A DNA stretch of 5,230 nucleotides, taken from Candidatus Mcinerneyibacteriota bacterium (lineage in GTDB: Bacteria; AUK180; JAQVHJ01). The notes below the pieces were generated by a model. The model saw only the letters and a program-made list of their open reading frames with translations. It did no database searches and was not told the origin of the DNA. Location: the NCBI GenBank assembly GCA_030630935.1, contig DAOVMD010000250.1, positions 1 to 5,230 of the forward strand, read 5' to 3'. Below are positions 2,478 through 5,230 of the stretch, piece after piece. Position 1 is the first letter of the stretch, and the number at the start of each line of letters is the position of its first letter. Position numbers and translations under genes: made by a program.

Positions 2478-4757
2478 TTATTCCTTCGTATAAAAACTTT
2501 TTATCCAACTTGGTCTTTCGGGCTGCTTCCCGGTCTTGAGCATTTTTCTCCACTTTTCATCGGTTAACCTATCCGACATCGGGTGTTTAAACTCGTAATA
2601 TGACAGGGTTGGTCCAGCACCTATCAAGATTCTACCATCGGGTAATTTATACGCTGCAATAATTAAATCTACATATCCGGTTCCTTCTTCCAGGCATTTC
2701 TTTGTATTCTGATCAGTATGGACATCGGCAATGATTGTGGTCTTCATCCCTTTTGACTCCACTCCTGCAACTGTACCTTCAAGGTTCTTACCAAAGTTCC
2801 TGATAAATCTATAATCACTCTCTGTCAACTCTTCATTCTTTAATTCCTTCGTAGAAATCGCTACTAACTTTTCCAGGATATTCTCCAGGTGTTTCAGACG
2901 GCTTTCGGCTTTTTCGTCAAGAACCTTAAGTTCCGTCAGACCTTTATTAGTCATCCTGGTCATACAAAGTAAATGCGCATAAAACTCAGGTATTGGTTCA
3001 ACATAACCAACAACCGGTTTTGGCTGGGGCGGCATAGGTCCCACACTCTCGCGTGTCATTTCAGGTGTATAACTCTGTTTCGCATATAAAATAGTATCAT
3101 GTCTGAGACTTGACCATGATCCCAACGCTGCGTTTAGTTCTTTATCAAGCCATGCTTCAGTCTTCATAAATGTCTGGTAGTTCCCTGAGTAATCATAACT
3201 GACCAATATCTTCAATGCATATAACCAGCTCCAGTATAGGTTCTTATTCCAATCCTTCTCACTGAACTCACCGAACTCCTTCTCCAATTTCTTATATTGC
3301 TTTCCATAAGTTGTATAATCAAGGTCCCCGCCCTTTTTCAGGATATCCACTGCTCTCTTTGATCCAAGCAGACTCATTACATCCAGACCCCTGGGGAAAC
3401 CTCGAACAAATCCGTTCGGGATCTTGATCATGGTAAACGGATTACCTCGACCAATAAAGTCTCCAGCAGCCGGGGATACTAATTGGCTGAGCATATAAGA
3501 ATCGGGAACAAATCTCTGACCCATAAAACGAAGACCCTTTGTGCTGTCAAGAATCTTATCAAGATGCTCAGGCGTAAATGCTTCTCCTGGTCCGACAGCA
3601 ACTCCTGATTCACCTGTTCCGCCATAGATCTTAGGGCTTGGTAATAATGCAAACTCCTTCCTTAATTTAAATAATTTTTCATCATCCAATAACTCTGCTG
3701 AATCAAACTGAGTCCCGTAAACCTTCCGCATGATTTCTCTATAATCGTATATGGAAAGGTCATCCGAGAACCCGACATAATATGCAGTGACAAGATAAAT
3801 CCGGTTCCAGACCTCTGCAACAGTTCTATCTCCTGCCTTAACATCATCAACATTTGCCGAGATTAACATTGCCTGGAGTGTCTGGATCTTCGCTTCATCA
3901 GGAGAGATCAATGCTTTTGCCGGCGGGGACATGGTTCCAAAATTCTTATGTCCTTTTAAAAGGAATGTCATACGACCATACCACATCATTGCCTTGAAAT
4001 ACTTTTTCAATTCCTCACTCCGGGTATAATGACCACGGGGAACATACTGGGAATAGTCTTCGTTATAAGTAAATAACGGGGATGGTTTGAACCCGGTATG
4101 AGCTTTGATATTTTCGAGTTCCTGATCAACTTTCTTCTTGACATAACCCGGAACCTCAGCATCAGGGTTCAGAAGTTTCAGGGCAATTGTAAAAAATGCA
4201 ACATTATTCTTTGCAGCAGCCTTTAAATCACCACCGAAATTATCGTACTGAGTCATGGACTTCTTCTGCATACCTTCAGTTGCCTTGATTAAATCAGGAT
4301 AAAATTCCTTCTCTTCAATTTCTTTTAATGTCTCACCAAACTGAATGTGATACAGGTGAAGAAGTGTGTCACACGTTACAAATATCGGTATCTCCCGATC
4401 TTTCAAGGTTTCGTAGGGCTTGACAATATCGTCAACCTGCCCAAACGGGATTACAACAAAACCGTTCTTACTTAAATAGGACTTTGCGGTGTTTGTTAGA
4501 CGGAGTTTATTAACGACACTATTATAATTTGCAATTGCATTGGGTTTCAATGGTAAAGAATACTGTGGGATCTTCGGCTCAACATCAACCTTAACAGGTG
4601 AATAGAATCCTGCAAAGAATGTCACCGGGTCTTCAAGCTTATCAATCTTCTCAATTGAAATCACTTCCGCTCCTCCTGTCGAACATGACATAAATAAAAG
4701 GATAAAGGAAAAACTTAATAAAATTCCAACTACCCAAAAAAATCTTTGTCTGCTCAT
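2478..4757 (-). CDS. DUF3160 family lipoprotein, function unknown
   Basis: This is a 759-residue protein within the usual size range of DUF3160 proteins. A basic N-terminus (SRQR), a hydrophobic core (7-23) and LFMSC (21-25) form a lipoprotein signal peptide. Cys25 would be lipidated, and Ser26 at +2 favours outer-membrane sorting. The lipobox is imperfect, with Phe and Met at -3 and -2. Recognisable family blocks in order are PIFVTCDTLLHLYH (124-137), YVPRGHYTRSEELKKYFKA (238-256), FMGQRFVPDSYML (411-423), RGFPRGLDVMSLLGS (452-466), SWSSLRHDTILYAKQSY (547-563), VGYVEPIPEFYAHL (583-596), IADVHTDQNT (676-685) and GAGPTLSYYEF (713-723). The conserved Asp, His and Glu residues look like a buried active or metal site, but no catalytic motif such as HExxH is present and no activity is known. 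The ATG follows GAGG by six bases, and the gene has its own promoter at 4803-4831. Confidence 0.92.
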   Translation of the reverse strand: MSRQRFFWVVGILLSFSFILLFMSCSTGGAEVISIEKIDKLEDPVTFFAGFYSPVKVDVEPKIPQYSLPLKPNAIANYNSVVNKLRLTNTAKSYLSKNGFVVIPFGQVDDIVKPYETLKDREIPIFVTCDTLLHLYHIQFGETLKEIEEKEFYPDLIKATEGMQKKSMTQYDNFGGDLKAAAKNNVAFFTIALKLLNPDAEVPGYVKKKVDQELENIKAHTGFKPSPLFTYNEDYSQYVPRGHYTRSEELKKYFKAMMWYGRMTFLLKGHKNFGTMSPPAKALISPDEAKIQTLQAMLISANVDDVKAGDRTVAEVWNRIYLVTAYYVGFSDDLSIYDYREIMRKVYGTQFDSAELLDDEKLFKLRKEFALLPSPKIYGGTGESGVAVGPGEAFTPEHLDKILDSTKGLRFMGQRFVPDSYMLSQLVSPAAGDFIGRGNPFTMIKIPNGFVRGFPRGLDVMSLLGSKRAVDILKKGGDLDYTTYGKQYKKLEKEFGEFSEKDWNKNLYWSWLYALKILVSYDYSGNYQTFMKTEAWLDKELNAALGSWSSLRHDTILYAKQSYTPEMTRESVGPMPPQPKPVVGYVEPIPEFYAHLLCMTRMTNKGLTELKVLDEKAESRLKHLENILEKLVAISTKELKNEELTESDYRFIRNFGKNLEGTVAGVESKGMKTTIIADVHTDQNTKKCLEEGTGYVDLIIAAYKLPDGRILIGAGPTLSYYEFKHPMSDRLTDEKWRKMLKTGKQPERPSWIKSFYTKE

Positions 4758-4760
4758 AAC

Positions 4761-4767
4761 TCACCTC
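4761..4767 (-). promoter_or_regulatory. Ribosome binding site of the DUF3160 gene
   Basis: On the minus strand GAGGTGA occupies 4767 to 4761. Its GAGG core ends six bases before the ATG at 4757-4755. The spacing is ideal and supports the chosen start, which also gives a complete signal peptide. Confidence 0.75.
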
Positions 4768-4802
4768 AAGCTTTTTTAAAGTTCTAAAAATATCTACGAA
4801 AA

Positions 4803-4831
4803 AGTATAACAGAAATTTAGACTAAATGCAA
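4803..4831 (-). promoter_or_regulatory. Sigma-70-like promoter of the DUF3160 gene
   Basis: On the minus strand, TTGCAT (4831-4826), a 17-base spacer and TATACT (4808-4803) make a near-consensus promoter. Transcription should start near 4796, leaving a 5' UTR of about 39 bases containing GAGGTGA. This is the cleanest promoter on the minus strand, and it indicates that the gene is transcribed independently of anything to the right. Confidence 0.65.
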
Positions 4832-4855
4832 ATGAATTCTGGTTAACAAATTTTG

Positions 4856-4890
4856 GAGTGCATTGATGAACTCTGTGAATCAATGCATTC
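4856..4890. other. Long inverted repeat upstream of the DUF3160 promoter
   Basis: GAGTGCATTGAT (4856-4867) and ATCAATGCATTC (4879-4890) pair over 12 positions with one G/T wobble, around an 11-base loop. It lies 25 bases upstream of the -35 element. It could be a regulator site, or the transcription end of a gene arriving from the right on the minus strand. No T run supports a terminator. Confidence 0.4.
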
Positions 4891-4894
4891 AAAC

Positions 4895-4908
4895 GGGTGC
4901 TTGCACCC
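4895..4908. other. GGGTGC-TT-GCACCC palindrome
   Basis: This perfect 14-base palindrome has GCTTGC at its centre, the same core as GGGAGC-TT-GCTCCC at 1452-1465. It is followed by TTATTAATT on the plus strand, which would suit a plus-strand terminator, but no plus-strand gene lies before it. Confidence 0.4.
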
Positions 4909-4960
4909 TTATTAATTGATAAACCGATTTTTCCACCGTTTTTAAAGCTACAAACGTTAT

Positions 4961-4997
4961 TTGTCATTGCGAGAGAGCATAGCGATCGCGGCAATCT
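4961..4997. repeat. REP-like palindromic element (TCATTGCGAG...GCGGCAATCT type)
   Basis: The element opens TTGTCATTGCGAG and closes GCGGCAATCT. ATTGC (4966-4970) and GCAAT (4991-4995) are the complementary ends, and a perfect GCGATCGC palindrome (4982-4989) lies inside. Elements of this form are widespread as repetitive extragenic palindromes in many bacterial genomes, where they give spurious reading frames with an RLPRSL-SLAMT pattern; that pattern is visible here on the minus strand. No RAYT transposase gene is in the window. Confidence 0.7.
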
Positions 4998-5169
4998 AAT
5001 ATTTTTTATTTTTCTTTGGATTTTTCCCTTTAGCATGATCAGTGTGTTCAGTAGTTAATTTTGCACTCTTTAGTTCCTTTAAGCACCAGTGTTTCTAAAT
5101 AAATGTAAACGGTATAATTAAGTCAAGTATTAGTCTCTTCAAGTACCTGCTATTTTTTTTGTTTATTTA

Positions 5170-5199
5170 AGTTCTCGTTAGTTCTCTTCAGTTCTCTGT
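5170..5199. repeat. Three tandem 10-bp units (AGTTCTCNNN)
   Basis: AGTTCTCGTT, AGTTCTCTTC and AGTTCTCTGT follow one another with a period of 10. The third contains CAGTTCTCTG (5189-5198), which recurs exactly at 936-945 and, inverted, at 1488-1497. After it comes an AT-rich stretch and GAGCGAAGCGAG (5215-5226). Confidence 0.65.
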
Positions 5200-5230
5200 T
5201 AAATAAAAAAGTTTGAGCGAAGCGAGTTAA

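Larger units (their letters stand above)
4832..5230. other. Gene-free 399-base region at the right edge
   Basis: I see no credible gene here on either strand. The region holds the inverted repeats at 4856-4890 and 4895-4908, the REP-like element at 4961-4997, AT-rich sequence around 5091-5170, and the 10-bp tandem at 5170-5199. A GAGCGAAGCGAG motif ends it at 5215-5226. Isolated promoter-like hexamers (TATAAT at 5113-5118 plus strand, TTGACT at 5126-5121 minus strand) lack good partners. Confidence 0.6.

Noticed and set aside
3662-3853. 63-codon minus-strand reading frame inside the DUF3160 gene
   Set aside because: It is an alternative frame fully contained in a well-supported coding region on the same strand.
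4794-5036. 80-codon minus-strand reading frame
   Set aside because: It covers the DUF3160 promoter, an inverted repeat and the REP-like element. The RLPRSL-SLAMT pattern is the usual false translation of such elements.
5113-5126. TATAAT (plus) and TTGACT (minus) as promoter elements
   Set aside because: TATAAT has no acceptable -35 at 16-18 bases. TTGACT would pair with a poor TTTATT and is more than 300 bases from the only gene it could serve.

Overview
The window looks like a chromosomal stretch of a low-GC (roughly 35-40 percent by eye), probably Gram-negative bacterium from a lineage I cannot name. Strong Shine-Dalgarno sites, sigma-70-like promoters (TTGNNN-17-TANNNT) and a lipoprotein signal on the largest gene argue against a typical Bacteroidota genome, but this is inference. 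Four complete or partial gene types are present. The intergenic DNA is unusually rich in repeats, which are as informative as the genes.

Left part (1-1480, plus strand): the last 13 codons of a small zinc-ribbon gene (2-43), a complete paralogue of it (439-630), and a dodecin-family gene (1230-1433). The DNA after each zinc-ribbon copy ('tail', 44-174 and 638-768) and the DNA before the next gene ('leader', 197-438 and 988-1229) are about 95 percent identical between the two copies. The simplest reading is a tandem duplication of a unit [zinc-ribbon gene, tail, leader] whose right edge is the start codon of the dodecin gene. As a result two unrelated small proteins now share the same promoter, upstream region and ribosome binding site. 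The dodecin lacks the tryptophan and glutamine that hold flavin in characterised dodecins.

Middle (1434-2477): hairpins between convergent genes, then a minus-strand DUF2784-type membrane protein (1589-2038). Its last 17 codons lie inside a 76-bp dispersed repeat, which recurs at 2396-2471 just after the next minus-strand gene. The gap 2039-2477 holds four GC-rich hairpins and no credible gene.

Right part (2478-5230): a 759-residue minus-strand DUF3160-family lipoprotein with a well-formed promoter and ribosome binding site of its own, followed by about 400 bases of non-coding DNA containing inverted repeats, a REP-like element and short tandem repeats. DUF2784 and DUF3160 share a strand but are 439 bases apart and probably transcribed separately. 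I see no functional pathway linking the four genes, no RNA gene, no CRISPR array and no transposase.
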